Positions 33,394-44,778 of a DNA stretch of 64,000 nt are shown in pieces (position 1 is the first letter of the stretch; each line of letters starts with the position of its first letter). Both the position numbers and the translations under genes were made by a program. The notes below the pieces were generated by a model. It saw only the letters and a program-made list of their open reading frames with translations. It was not told where the DNA came from and made no database searches. Location of the stretch: assembly GCA_964036155.1 (NCBI GenBank), contig OZ038423.1, positions 1,240,001-1,304,000 on the forward strand, in the 5' to 3' direction. Source of the stretch: Diploscapter coronatus (Eukaryota; Nematoda; Chromadorea; Rhabditida; Rhabditidae).

Positions 33394-36300
33394 ATGAAGC
33401 AGTTCGCTTCATTTCATATTTTCTTCATACTTTCGATTTTACTGTATCAACAATCGTATTGTGAAGATGGTAGTAGCGAAAAGAAGAAGGAGGGTGATTC
33501 AGGTTTGGTTTATGAAACCTATTAATAACGAGTAGTACTGCTGCATCAACTTATGAAATTTGTGTATTTAGAAAGTCATAACGCATTTTGTATACATTTT
33601 CCAACTATAGTTAATTAATGAAAGCACTACTTACTACTTTTATTAATTCTTGTATTTGATCCCAAAATATCCCTGATTTAGTTCTGGATAAACTGGCGAT
33701 CAACCTCGCTGGAGCCGCAGTGAAATCGATTTTGCCCGGGTTTGAAGCTACGCAAGCGGCTCAGAGTCAAAATATTGAACCTTCATCTGAAATCAGACGA
33801 TCGCCACAAAGAGCTTATGGTAAGTATAAAATTTGAAATCAATTAAAAATATCGGGAAAAAATCAGGAAGTCAAACCTACGAAGCAGCCCCTCGAGATCC
33901 GTTTAGTTTCAGCGGTGGCTCGCCAGTGAGCTTCCAACCTACGTATATGTCTCAATCTCAACCAGCGCCTCAGGTAACCGCTTTAAATCCGCCAAAAATC
34001 CCCCGAATACCACACCTGGATGTTCAGTGCCCGGATTCACGAAACTCCCGAAACCCTTCCTGTAGGAACCTCTCAGCGGGAATAAGGTTCCTATAGGGAA
34101 GGTTTCGGAGGGTTCCGAGAGTTTCCTGAACCCGGGCACAGGTTCAAGAGTCCTACTCCCCTCAAATCGCTACGCAATCAGCGATGATGTCTTCTCCTTC
34201 TTCACTTGGACAAACCCAACTGAACTCCATGCAGCTGTCAAGTCTACCAGAATTATTGACGGGCCAAGGCTCTTCGCCAGAAATCGTGAACCAGATGCGA
34301 AATCGGCAGTATTTGTCAGTAAGTTAAGAAAGTCGTTAATCTTCTGATATCTCGTTGATATAGAACCAGGACTGTCGGAAGTTCGAGAAAAATCGAACTT
34401 TAGCCTAACTTGAATTGTGATGAATTTTCGCGATCGAACTTGAACTGAACTCCCAGGCAGTTCGGAGTTCAGTTTCGACAGTCCTGTATAGAATTAATGA
34501 TATGCTTATGACAGCTACTAAATGACGGAGTTCTTAACTATAAGATGACAGACGGGTATTTCAAAAAAAAAAGTGATGGAGTGTCCTCTAGTTAAGCTTT
34601 CCGTTCTCCGTCATATAGCTATTGTCTATGCTTACATAATTACCTAACTTTTGCCCGTAACTCATCTACCAGATCATAATTTACCTAATCATGTTCCCGA
34701 ATTTTATAGGAATTGGCTAAGCATCAATCCGAGCTGAGCTCTTATAGCGCTAAGCAGATGGAATATCTGGACCAGCAAAGACGGTATCAACAAGCCATGA
34801 TTGACCATCAGGCTGGTGCCGCATTATTGATGCAGAAGCAGCAACAAGTACAAATTAATATCGTTAATGCCCAAATCTGGGAGGCGTGCAAAGTGGTGTG
34901 CAGCTATTTTTGCTGGTTAGAAAATCGAGAAACAGCACGCGAAAAGGGGAGAGACTAGCCCTAAAATCGCTTTTTTCTTCCCTCATTTTCGACCTCCCAG
35001 ATTTCGGTATCAACAATAGACGAATATAATTTCGTCTATAAAAACGTGATTAATATTTTAGTTTGTTAGTAAAAATTGCGTTTGATTTAATGAAGCCATG
35101 AATTTCATTTCAGGACGCTATAATGGAACAAGTGAAAGCGATGAAAGCCGCATATTCGCTCGAAAATAACGCTGGGGAGTCTTTCTCTAGAGATAACACT
35201 GTTGGTGGAAGGGTAAGTTTGTTTTTTTTCCAATCTAAGATTTGAAAAAAAAATCTTGATCCAGGTACTTACAGCTAAAGCGCACGGGGTCAAGACGTTG
35301 AGGAAGCGTATGCTATAATTTTATTTTACTTTGAAAGCTGATCATTTTAGACTACGACTCAGACGATGATATAGTAACGAATGATGATCATTTGAAGCAA
35401 TACTTTAAAGAGGAATACGGAATCGATATTCCAGATAATCTAAAGGATCTTACACCGGAAGAGCGGGAGACTTTACGGTAAAGAATTAATCTTCTTTTTC
35501 TCGGGAAAATATCAATTTTAGCCAGTTGAAAAGCGAACTAATCTCACAGAAGAGTGTCGGAAAGAAGGGACCTTTCGAAGTGATGTCATCGATGAAGTTC
35601 GAATTGTTGACTAATTACAAAAGTAATGCTTATAAATTTAGGCGTAAAGTTAAGAAATCCCGAAAATCCCCGATTTTACAAGGGGAGAAGTGCGATCGGT
35701 GCATGAAGGTGGATGAGTCGAGTTTGACAGGAGCTTGGACGCAAATTTATGGAAATCCGAAGGCGATCAAGAGAAATTATGGAACACTAATGTCCTTGGA
35801 GAATTTCAGTCAAAATGTGGAAGGACTTGATACAATTAAGATCGATAAAACTCCCGTTTGTATTGGTTTGGAGGGTATATATCCTAAACTATTGCATAAT
35901 TCAAAAATAACTTTAGTCTCACCGCCCCACAAACATAAGGCCGAATTGAATTTATTCTTCCGAGACAATTTAGAAGGGAATGAGTTACATGAGGTATTTT
36001 AAACACTCTCCATTGTCCTCGAGATGAGCCTTTCATATGGCACTCTGCGTCTATAAGCTGCGAGCGCGACACATCGAGATTAGAGAGAACTAAGAGAGAG
36101 TAGAGAGCAAAAACGAGCAGAGGGACATAGATTAAGGCTCGCGGGTACCCCTTTCCCCTTTCTTTACAAGGGTTCATCTCGGAGACAATGGAGGGTATTC
36201 AATTTCAAAGTATGTTTAATTTAGTTACACGGATCCCTGAAAATTTTTAAAGATGGCACAATGTCATTGGAAACTATGTCATATAGCAATAGAGGTATGT

Positions 36301-36514
36301 TATATGCCAATTTTCATTGCTCTAAATATCAATGGTTATAGTCTGTCTAATACATGCGGGCCGTGCTAAGCCTAATAAGCGATACGAATATATAATATTG
36401 GCAGATACGGTTGGTTCTGAAGCCTGTCGCTCATACCATGTATTCGCTAGAAATGTGGATGAGTTTAAAGACCAATATATGGAGGAAGTATCTATATTCC
36501 TTGAAGATGTATGA
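33394..36514 (+). CDS. Secreted protein of unknown family with Gln-rich middle and lipocalin-like C-terminal part
   Basis: The ATG at 33394 begins a clear signal peptide (SFHIFFILSILLYQQSYC), then an acidic/basic stretch. Exons at 33678-33821, 33867-33972, 34142-34321, 34709-34849 and 35115-35213 encode a Pro/Ser/Gln-rich region and a helix rich in Gln (YQQAMIDHQAGAAL). Later exons (about 35350-35995, 36200-36292, 36340-36514) give a basic linker, a CDRC motif and ESSLTGAWTQIYGNPKAI, whose Gly-x-Trp resembles the first strand of lipocalins. A strand-rich region follows, to the TGA at 36512-36514. Lipocalins carry small hydrophobic ligands; the match here rests on one short motif, so the function is unknown. 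Introns hold family D, hAT-like, E, C and F foldbacks. The gene lies head-to-tail with the ninein-like gene and tail-to-tail with the MOLO-1-like gene. Confidence 0.6.
34027..34139. repeat. Family D foldback, copy 1, in secreted-protein intron
   Basis: Ends GTGCCCGGATTCACGAAACTC and inverse of GAGTTTCCTGAACCCGGGCAC, with an inner pair CTTCCTGTAGGAACCTC / AAGGTTCCTATAGGGAAGG. A second copy is at 62866-62980. Confidence 0.8.
34367..34486. mobile_element. hAT-like MITE, in secreted-protein intron
   Basis: Begins CAGGACTGTCGGAAGTTCG and ends CGACAGTCCTG. The flanking 8-mers TATAGAAC (34359-34366) and TATAGAAT (34487-34494) match at 7 of 8. CAG ends and an 8-bp duplication fit hAT. Confidence 0.8.
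34513..34624. repeat. Family E foldback, copy 1, in secreted-protein intron
   Basis: ATGACGGAGTTCTTAACTA at the left, inverse of GTTCTCCGTCATATAGCTATTG at the right. The inner TGACAGACGGGTATTTCAAA and AGTGATGGAGTGTCCTCTAG are shared, inverted, with 45599-45733. Confidence 0.75.
34861..35016. mobile_element. Family C MITE (TA target), in secreted-protein intron
   Basis: TA-flanked foldback starting 11 bases inside the intron, after the donor at CAACAA|GTACAAAT. AATCTGGGAGGCGTGCAAAG at the left and CGACCTCCCAGATTTCGG at the right are inverse arms. Confidence 0.8.
36004..36197. repeat. Family F foldback, copy 2, in secreted-protein intron
   Basis: Ends CACTCTCCATTGTCCTCGAG and inverse of CTCGGAGACAATGGAGGGTA. 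The interior is the reverse complement of 29935-30120, so the two copies lie in opposite orientation in neighbouring genes. Confidence 0.8.
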
Positions 36515-36534
36515 TATAAAAATATATTTTAAAA

Positions 36535-36580
36535 GGCCTCTTGCATTCCACACCCACTTTTTGTGTGGACTACAAAGACC
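36535..36580. mobile_element. Minimal family G MITE (46 bp) with perfect 9-bp target duplication
   Basis: GGCCTCTTGCATTCCACACC pairs with GTGTGGACTACAAAGACC. The perfect 9-mer ATTTTAAAA flanks both sides (36526-36534, 36581-36589). It lies 21 bp after the stop codon of the secreted-protein gene. It is a shortened relative of 43970-44066. Confidence 0.85.
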
Positions 36581-36753
36581 ATTTTAAAATTTAATATGAA
36601 CAATTTAAGCTAGCCCAATCGACCCCTCAAATGCTCCCATTAGGAGGTCTACCGAAAGCTCCGCTTTGTCAATTAGATCGGATGTAGAAAATTAGATTTA
36701 GAATTTATTAATTTAATAAAATTTAAATAAATAATTTATGTGCATTATTTGCT

Positions 36754-39023
36754 TTAAAACGAAGCGAAGCGTTGTTGGTCGTCTTCGAAATTTCTTTCTT
36801 CCACTCGATTTACGAGACTAGCTCGTCGAGCCAACAATACTGGTGCCTCCGAATTTTGATACTCCTGAAAAATCAATATCTAAATTACAACAATAAGGTA
36901 AATTGGCAAAATACCGAGATTTCATTCTTTCTTGTTGCTTTACGATACAAGGCTGATGACGAATTTCGTTATTTTTATTGATTTTTGGTCTATTTGCGAA
37001 ATATCAAAGAATTATTACCGTAGTTTGTTCCTCAGTGGTATTAGTAGAAAACCCTTCTTCAGAGTCGGAAAGCCTTCGAATGATTTTCGTCATCGCTTCA
37101 AAGTTTCCATGGTTATTTTTCGACTCTCTAAAATCAATACTATTGGGCAATTTGCAAATCCCGTAATGACGGAATGGAGTAGCGTGAAATAACGCGAAAC
37201 GTTTTTTTTAGTACTTGATGAAATGTTCCTTTTCTGCACAAATCCTGTGTCAATTCCTATTGCGTTCAGTCATTCTTACCCGTTTCGTTATTTCGTGTTA
37301 CGCCCATTCCGTCATTCACAGGTTGTCATAGTACTTTGTAAAAATCAAAATATTTAAAATCAAGCCATACTTTTGAGCTTCAAAGTTTCCATTTGGGAGG
37401 TTTGAGGGGAATTCCTGAAAGAATTGAAAAATATATATATTTTTTTAATTTGTCTAAATCGATATTACATGAACGTTGGCCCTCTTTTTGGATCGATAGA
37501 AGAGCACTCCGAAAGCGACTGCGAAAATGGCCGCCGAAATCACCGAAATCGACATTACGATGTAAACCCAGCTGAAAAATCGATAAACATCCACAAAAAT
37601 ATCGACATTTACATAGGAATAGTAGCCGAATTCGAAGAACTATTCAAATCAGTAGTTTGAATCGTTGTGGAAGTAATGTGTTCCTCTTCGCTGGGAGAAG
37701 AAGGGCTTGTGGCGGTCTGAAAGAATCAAGGTAAGTCAATTTTTAGCTAGTAATAAGGGTAAATAAATTTATGCATGTGGAAATTGGAAACCCCTGACAA
37801 AAATTTAGCAAATAAACTTTTGTTCAACTTCTATAAATGACGTGTGCTTTTTAATTGTTGCAAAATTAACAAGAATATATATACAATACCTCCGGAGGAT
37901 TGATAATCAACGAAGCGATTTCATCCACGATTTGGCTCAGGCCTTCCATGTAGTTTCTCTCGTTGAACAAATTCTTGTACTTCTCCATCTGATCGAAATT
38001 GTTCTCCAGTGCAGGAACTGCCAGATCAGAACCGGTCTATATTAAATGGCAACTTGGATTTGTCGCAACGACGCAACTTGTGTTCTGGAAATGTTGCGCA
38101 ACGCGTTTGAATTGAATATTTATGTCGAAATAATTCCAGATCAGAAATGCCTCACAACACGTCGCGGCGATATTTGCAAAAACAAATCGCGTATCATTTT
38201 CATCGCGACAAATCCAGATAGCCTATTAAATCAAATATAATTCAATTTAAATAGTTACGAAGAAATCCTACCCAAACATAGATCTGCTTCGATAGTTCCA
38301 CACCGAGGATTAAGATGTAATTCTTGCAGCTCATCTTATCCAAGCCATACGCGTCTCGGAGACCGTGGCCGAAGCTGGTCTTAAATAAAACAAATATTTA
38401 AATATCGATGTTTTTTTTCTCGAATACTTACCAAATCATTGCTAGTGATACTCTGATTATTATTGGCTGTATTAATTCGTCGGGCAAGAATGACGAAAAT
38501 CTGAACGCCTTCAGTGTCGTTCATCCTGCACTCCGCTTCAGCCTCTTTGGTGTATCGGACATCGGCTAGTTGTAACTCTGAAAATTTAATTTATCTAAAA
38601 ATTTTGAACAGACTTCTCGAAACTCGACCCGCAGAAAATAACACATTGTTTCGAGAGAGAGAAAAAGACGACATGCTCTTCTCCTCTCTCAATACGACAT
38701 TACTTTTTTCTCCGGCTGACTTGCGGGTCGAGTTTTGAGAAGTCGGATTTTGAACATAAAAATTACTGAGCATATGTTGTTTGAGATTTTCATAGATGGT
38801 CTGGCGCCAGGTATCAGTTAGTATGTGATCTGGGTCGCATAACGTCCCACTGTCAGCGATATTACACTCTGTGGCGTTTGTCCGAGGGTCGGGATATGTC
38901 ATGGACTCCCATAGCTAAATTTAGCATGTTTTAACACAAATAAACGAATGCTAGGATTTTAACCTCAGTATCCGCTCTCAATACAGTGCCCGAAGCGATG
39001 ATCAATGATAGAAGGGAGAGCAT
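36754..39023 (-). CDS. MOLO-1-like TPM-domain single-pass membrane protein
   Basis: The ATG at 39023 starts a signal peptide (MLSLLSLIIASGTVLRAD). Then comes TECNIADSGTLCDPDHILT, the TPM-domain opening seen in TLP18.3/Psb32/MOLO-1 proteins (…C.DP..iL…). The domain continues through ECRMNDTEGVQIFVILARR (about 38500), YGLDKMSCKNYILILGVEL (about 38330) and ERNYMEGLSQIVDEIASLI (about 37960-37890). A Thr/Ser stalk leads to a transmembrane helix (WVYIVMSISVISAAIFAVAF, about 37570-37510) and a short polar cytoplasmic tail ending DDQQRFASF at TAA 36754-36756. In C. elegans, MOLO-1 is an auxiliary subunit that boosts levamisole-type acetylcholine receptors. Whether this is the true ortholog or one of several paralogs cannot be told. 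A foldback inserted in the second exon's donor region. Introns also hold a family B and a single-copy MITE. Confidence 0.8.
37163..37317. repeat. Foldback element, single copy, in MOLO-1-like intron
   Basis: TAATGACGGAATGGAGTAGC then GAAATAACGCGAAACG; the right arm CGTTTCGTTATTTCGTG then ACGCCCATTCCGTCATT is its inverse over about 38 bp with small gaps. Confidence 0.75.
38048..38223. mobile_element. Family B MITE with 8-bp target duplication, in MOLO-1-like intron
   Basis: Begins GGCAACTTGGATTTGTCGC and ends GCGACAAATCCAGATAGCC. The perfect 8-mer TATTAAAT flanks it (38040-38047, 38224-38231). It shares the centre AATATTTATGTCGAAATAAT with the copy at 19587. Confidence 0.88.
38612..38746. mobile_element. 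MITE that duplicated a splice donor of the MOLO-1-like gene
   Basis: Inverted arms GACTTCTCGAAACTCGACCC and inverse of GGGTCGAGTTTTGAGAAGTC. The 10-mer ATTTTGAACA flanks it perfectly (38602-38611, 38747-38756). Read on the minus strand this duplicate contains the donor TAT|GTTCAAAAT of the gene. Confidence 0.85.
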
Positions 39024-39990
39024 TTCTTATGAATCACAACACTTGAAATCCTTTTCCACTATCATAAGTGCTGGACACGGTAGTTAGCGATATGATTTAC
39101 CCGTACTAATGATCAGAGACGATTTCTGAAATTCTCGAATATAAGCAAATTTCGTAAGTGTATTGTTTGGATGACAAAAGATAAGAGATAGCGCGGAGGG
39201 ATAGATCGATAAACGAGAGTCCACTACGGACTCTGGCCTGTTGTGCTCGCCCGACGATGAAGTGGAGTGAGGGAGAGCCGTACCTCTTCGTCATTTTTGC
39301 GATTCGCGCTGCTTCTTCCCTCCGATGTGCGCTCTTCAAATTGCGTATCCCTCTGTCTCTGTCTTTTTGCCCTCTTCTCAAGTGGACACTCTCTTCGGGT
39401 GGGGGCTTCTGCCTTCGGCTGCAACGAACACCTCTAAGGCACATACATGCAGCAAGAAGTTCTTGTCCGACTATTTTCCTCTTTCCCTGTGTCTCTGCCT
39501 TGCTATCCTTAAGCACTGTATTTACCCCCGTCTCTCTGCGCACTGTATGTTCACTCGAACCTCGGAGGAAGCTTCTCGTGTTTCACCTTCGATCGCACGC
39601 AAATAGCTGCAGGCGCCAGGCCAACCTTTCACTCGCTCTCCCCTCCTCTCTTCTCCATTCATTCATTCATTTCCCTGAAAAGCAATTACCTGTGGAAGGA
39701 AGCATCATCCATTCATTCACAAATAGAAACATTTATTTATTCAATCTCAATAAATTCGCTAACCAAATCAAATAATCACAATTATTGCACGAGTCATTTT
39801 GGACGCAAATTCATAAATACACAGGAAACACGATACAGCACAGACATCATGATTTTCAAGAAATAAAGCTTCTGGCAATGGTTTGGTCAGTCAAAATTAG
39901 AAAAACAGAATTTTTAGAACAATTTTCAGACTGGCGACCCTCTCAAATGTGTCTATTTTGGTAAATGATAAAAGAGAAACGTTTAGTAAA
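39024..39990. other. Intergenic region upstream of MOLO-1-like gene
   Basis: About 970 bp between the MOLO-1-like start and the stop of the ShKT gene (both minus strand). It is pyrimidine-rich on the plus strand from about 39250 to 39660. Long open frames on both strands here reflect low complexity rather than coding. The promoter of the MOLO-1-like gene is expected here. No clear motif. Confidence 0.55.
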
Positions 39991-42900
39991 TCAGCATATC
40001 CTACAAGCAAGCGGGCAATTGGGCAACATCCAGTTTGGATTCCTGAAATAGTCGACCTTATTTTAAAGGCAGCTGAGAAATGACCGGGGAGGACGTGAGC
40101 TATCCTTTCCCACCACACTATTTCTCCCTACTCTCCTCCCTCGCCTATCCCAACTATAGTAAACGGTCTCACGTCATCCCGTCATTCCAACAATTGCCTT
40201 TTGTAAAAAGTTAAACATTTCAACTTACACTTGGCACTCATTCGACCACGCCCAGAAATTGCACAGGATGTGGGTGTTGATGCAGCCTGGAAATTGAAAA
40301 CCAATAAAATTTTGCGACAGTTTTTGAAGTTCACCTGGATGAGGAGTAGGAGCGTACACGGTGTCCACCGTCTCTCCACAGCTGTCACAGGCCTTCTGGC
40401 AATTGGGTCGCATCCAGAAGGGGTTGCTGACAATGGTCTATTTTCGAGCAAAAACTTCAAAAAATCATACTTCTTGCATTCGCCAAGACTGGCCCAGAAT
40501 TCGCAGTGTTGGTCGTAGTCTCTGCAGGGGTCTTCCGTCGTCGAGGGCTCTGTGGTCGTCTCTTCTTCGACTGACGTTGACGGCGGCTCAGTTGAGGTCT
40601 GAGTTCCAACACTTAGATTTTAATAATGAAGGAACTCAAAATATACAGTTGTGGTAGTTGTTGTTGTGGTGGTGGTGCTCGTCGTGCTCCATGTGCTGGA
40701 TTTTTGGGTGCGTCCGAAGCCCCCGTGCAAAGGGGGAGCGAAAGGTAAAGTGGTTGTGGGACGTGTCTTAACTCAGCAATGTGCAAGTGAGAGGCATGGT
40801 TGTTATTTGCAATGTTTGCTTGTTTTTCTGTAAACTGACCCTTTTCGATGAAGGATAAGTTCTGACTGTGGAACTTATATCAATCGCATCGTATCTTGGA
40901 GGAGCAGTGGGGTATGTCGGGTAGGTGCGCGGTCGGTACGTCGTCGTCGTCGTCGTCGTGGGCAGAGTACAGTTGATTCCAGTGGAAACGCATTTATCAG
41001 CATGACGAACTGAAATTTTTTTTTTAAAAAGCAACGATTTTCCCTCTTACAATCGCATCGGCAGGTTCCGCACGTCTTGGCGCACCTGACCCTCATCCAG
41101 AAGGGGTTGCTGAAATTTCGCTCTTCAGAAGTGCGCTTTAGGGAAAGTTTACCTATCACATTCGCCAGTTACAGCCCAGAAGCAACATAGCTGAAAGCCT
41201 TAAAATATTTTGGGAAAATAACGATTTTTTACAGGATGCTTGTCTTCGCAGATGTAAGGAGTGGTGGTCGTAGGGACGGTGGTCGTCGTGCCGAAGAAGA
41301 AGAGCTTGTCCTTCTTCTGCGGGATTTGCATTGTGTTGACTGCGCCGACCATCTAGAATCAAAATATTCAAAACACCGTTCGACACTTCACAATCATTTT
41401 ACAAGTAGTTCGTCGTCAGACAACTCCTCCGGTTGACCAGTGTTCAAGTGCTCAAGGATCATCTGGGTCGAGGGGTGAATTGGACGTTCGGTTGATGACA
41501 GAAGGTCTTGATTGTCTCCAGTTTCCTCCGAGTAATCCATTGGTGGCGGTTCAGTTGGTTGGATTTCGACTATTGGAGGTGGTGGCTGAGATCTACTCTC
41601 AGGAACAACTTCCAAATGTCGTGGTGGAGGCTCCCCCCGAGTGCCTGGTGGAGGCGTTCTGGCTACGACGAATGGAGGTCGTTGAGTCGAAGCGAAGAAG
41701 GGCAGCAACGTCGATGCATCCTCATTGAAAGTGCCCTCGTCGGTGATGTCTTCAAACCCATACTCGGGCAGCACGGACGTCGCAATGGGGGATATCGTAT
41801 CTGGAATAGGCCAACTTAAAAGCAACTGATCTTGTATTTCATACTTGTAGCTCCGTCCTCAGAGTCCGTGTCTACCTTGTCCACGTCTACTGAATTCAGC
41901 TGCCTCAAAATCAAGTCCCTCGCGTCATTGTGCTCGAGGCTAGCGTCGATCGTCGTTGTTTCAACCTCCTGAAGCAAAATCTGTGTGCTAATTCAATGTT
42001 TGTGGCTTTACATTCTCCACGAAGGCCGTTGTGGGAATTAGAGTTGGCAGCGACTTTCGTGTGATTGTCGTCGGCCTCGTTGTTACTCGAGGTCTTGTTG
42101 TCGTCGGGAATTTGTTCGAATACCTCAGTACGTATTCTTCCACGCATAATTGTGGCACTGAAAGACGTTTTTGTCGACATTTTTGCTTTGTTGTCTCGTG
42201 TTCGTTGTTTCAAATTCGAACGGCTAATTGACATTGGTTGTTCAGATGAATTCTCAGCGATAGTTTAATGGAAACTCAAGTGACGACACATTTTGATGAA
42301 GTCATCAAAGAGGCGAATTTTTAAGTACGTTTAGAAGAAGCGTGCGAAATGTGATGGTTGAAGCATATTAAGGGGAAGTGTTCGTTGCTTGCCGCTTCCG
42401 TGTTGATGAAAGTCGAATGTCAATGACCCTCGTCTGGCTTCTCTGCGTTTCTACCTTGGGGGCATTTCAAAGAACTCGCTCGCATTTTACGCTGTAATTT
42501 CACAATCGAAAAAGCGGCGAGTCTTCAAGTCAGTTACAATAAATTCGAATTCGGAATTTTCAATCAAGTGCTTATTACAAATTATCTTTCTCTCGAATGG
42601 AAAGGGGAAGAATGAATGCGCGCGCTATGTTTTCGATTAGCTATACAGACAATTGGGTAGAGAATGTAAATGTAGCATGGAATTAGATTAAATGAGAATA
42701 GTTTGGGGGTGAGGGCGGTGTAAATGAGATATGAGGAAATTATGATCGGGGGATACAGGCGGGAAGATCCCCCGAAGTAAAATAAGAGAAATGGCATACC
42801 ATCGAAGCAGCCAGCGCTGGTCTCCACCTGGTTGCCGGACGTCCGCGTTGCGCACGCTTTGTTCGGCACAAAATCGAACACAAACTAAAAATGTGTGCTA

Positions 42901-44238
42901 ATTTTAACATGAAACGTTAAATATACTGGTAATTTTGTACAACGCTAAGTATATTAATTGCTAACATCAGTTTGCTAAGTTTTCATGATTTTTGTAAAAC
43001 TCAATGATTTCAAAATATTTCAATATCATCATTTGATCCTTGCTACTCGAAACTTTTTGCACTATCCTCGGATTCGTCCTTTACCTTTTTCATCCTTGCA
43101 AATTTCGTCTCAAAAATATGCGTGCGCATAAGTATTCTTTAGCCTCGCGCGCGCGCGGAATCTTCGTCTAACTTTTTCCGCGAATATTTACTCAGTCTAG
43201 CCATGCGGGTTTACGCGCGGAAAAAAACGTGTTGGCGAGCGCGCGATTTTAAAACTTATGCATTTTTGCATGAGGTTTTTGCCTTCTGGATATTGAAGCA
43301 TTTGAATAATCTTGTCTGCTTAGCATCATGATGTTCCGGGAAGTTCCTCTTGAAAGTAAAATGCCGTTTTTATCTCTAAAACTAATAAATATAAGAAAAC
43401 GTATATAGAAGCACCCCCAGTTATTTTTCGAGGAGAACAAAAACTTACCCGATCACATTCCGAGCAATTTTTGCTTTGTTCCTCTGTGAGAAAAGTCACC
43501 AAACTGCCGTCTCCTAATAGCACTGGATTGCCTGCAAAATCCACTATCATTTATCATTTTCAGCTAAGAATATCTCGTTACGTCCGAAAATTGACTTTAC
43601 CAGTAAAAACTCGGACGGTTATATCAGCTGTACAGTCGAATTATACTGACATCAAGATGGATGATCAAATATCAATCATAGCTAATCGTTTAGCTTCAAA
43701 CGTTATATCATTTGAAAATCTCCATGACTCATTGCATAAAAGTCTCGCTTTCTCACACGTTTAATTCAACCATTATTATGCAAATTTCACGCCAGGAATG
43801 TCGTTAGAATGGCTGATTTGCCATTAGATTTTACACTTGGAAAGAAGACACATTTTGATCTATGAAACTTCGAAGAAAACGGAAATTCCAAAAGAAATTT
43901 TTGATAAATCATCGAATCTCACAGAAAGATTCGACTAAATATAGTCATAAAATTGCAGAACTTGGCAAGAAGGGCCTCCTGTATTCCACACCCATATCCA
44001 CTTTTCTTTCCCCCTACCTTCTCTTCTATTATATCCTCAAAAAGCGAGTGTGGAATACAAAGACCAGCAAGAGAAGGCACGATCTGATTCATAAAATTGA
44101 CTAAAACTCACAAATATACGAATTATCCTGGATGAATTTATAAATGGTGGGCAATTCCTCTTCTGCGGTCGTGGACGACTGAGCCAGAACTGATCCGACG
44201 TAGAGCAGCACCGTCGAATGTAGCGCTCGAATAATCAT
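39991..44238 (-). CDS. Secreted protein with three ShKT domains and a Thr/Pro-rich linker
   Basis: The ATG at 44238 begins a signal peptide (RALHSTVLLYVGSVLAQS). The next exons (about 43540-43440, 42880-42785) add a Cys-containing region (KNCSECDR, NKACATRT). A long Thr/Pro/Glu-rich stretch (about 42130-41400) looks like an O-glycosylated linker. Three ShKT modules follow: about 41250-41050 (CCFWAVTGECD…NPFWMRVRC…CGTC), 40530-40350 (CEFWASLGECKK…NPFWMRPNC…CDSC) and 40300-39991 (CNFWAWSNEC…NPNWMLPNC…CRIC, TGA right after the last Cys). Each is split by an intron after its GEC-type motif. ShKT modules are six-cysteine folds common in nematode surface and secreted proteins. A role in cuticle or channel binding is possible but not shown. 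A family H foldback sits in the last intron. Upstream exon borders in the Thr-rich part are uncertain. Confidence 0.75.
40085..40192. repeat. Family H foldback, copy 2, in last ShKT intron
   Basis: GGGGAGGACGTGAGCTATCC at the left, inverse of GTCTCACGTCATCCCGTCATT at the right, with an inner TCCCACCACACTATTTCTCC. It matches the end signature of 29297-29393. Confidence 0.65.
43970..44066. mobile_element. Family G MITE, in first intron of ShKT gene
   Basis: GGGCCTCCTGTATTCCACACCC pairs with the inverse of GAGTGTGGAATACAAAGACC. The same ends make the 46-bp element at 36535-36580. A degenerate flanking repeat GCAAGA is on both sides. Confidence 0.7.
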
Positions 44239-44778
44239 TAAGCAGTCACTGATAGAGAAATATCCCGTAATCTTGGCTGGCCGAAAAATTTACCATACAA
44301 TGAAATAGCGATAATTTATTGAATATATACGACCTAAAATTATGATTACACACTTCTGTTGCGATAATTCCTTAAAACATCAATTTTCTAATAAATATGA
44401 TAGTGAAGCGCCTAAACGTATTTCTGAAAGATAATATTCAATCAAAATGGTAACATTCAGATCTTAGAAACGATAATCATTTAAGCGGGAGTGATCAAGA
44501 AGGAAAAGTAAAAGTCATCTTAATCTTCAAGAAAACGAAATGCATCATTGAATGGAGAAAAACGTTTCTCTATCGAGATTTGATTAAAGCGGAAGTTTCA
44601 TTTATTGAATTGAAAGCGATACACAAGGAGGAGGCTAAAGCACTCGAGAAGCGACAAAGATTCAAGAGAATCGCATATAGAGGATTGCATAATGCAGCAT
44701 TGCATTGATTCTTCAGGCATTCTTCAGGTCTGAGAAAGTTTGCTACAAGAAAATTTCGCACATCCACGACAACGACAC

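Noticed and set aside
39106..39775. ORFs of 145 and 172 codons on opposite strands
   Set aside because: Both arise from the same low-complexity CT-rich stretch in a promoter position; no coding signature.
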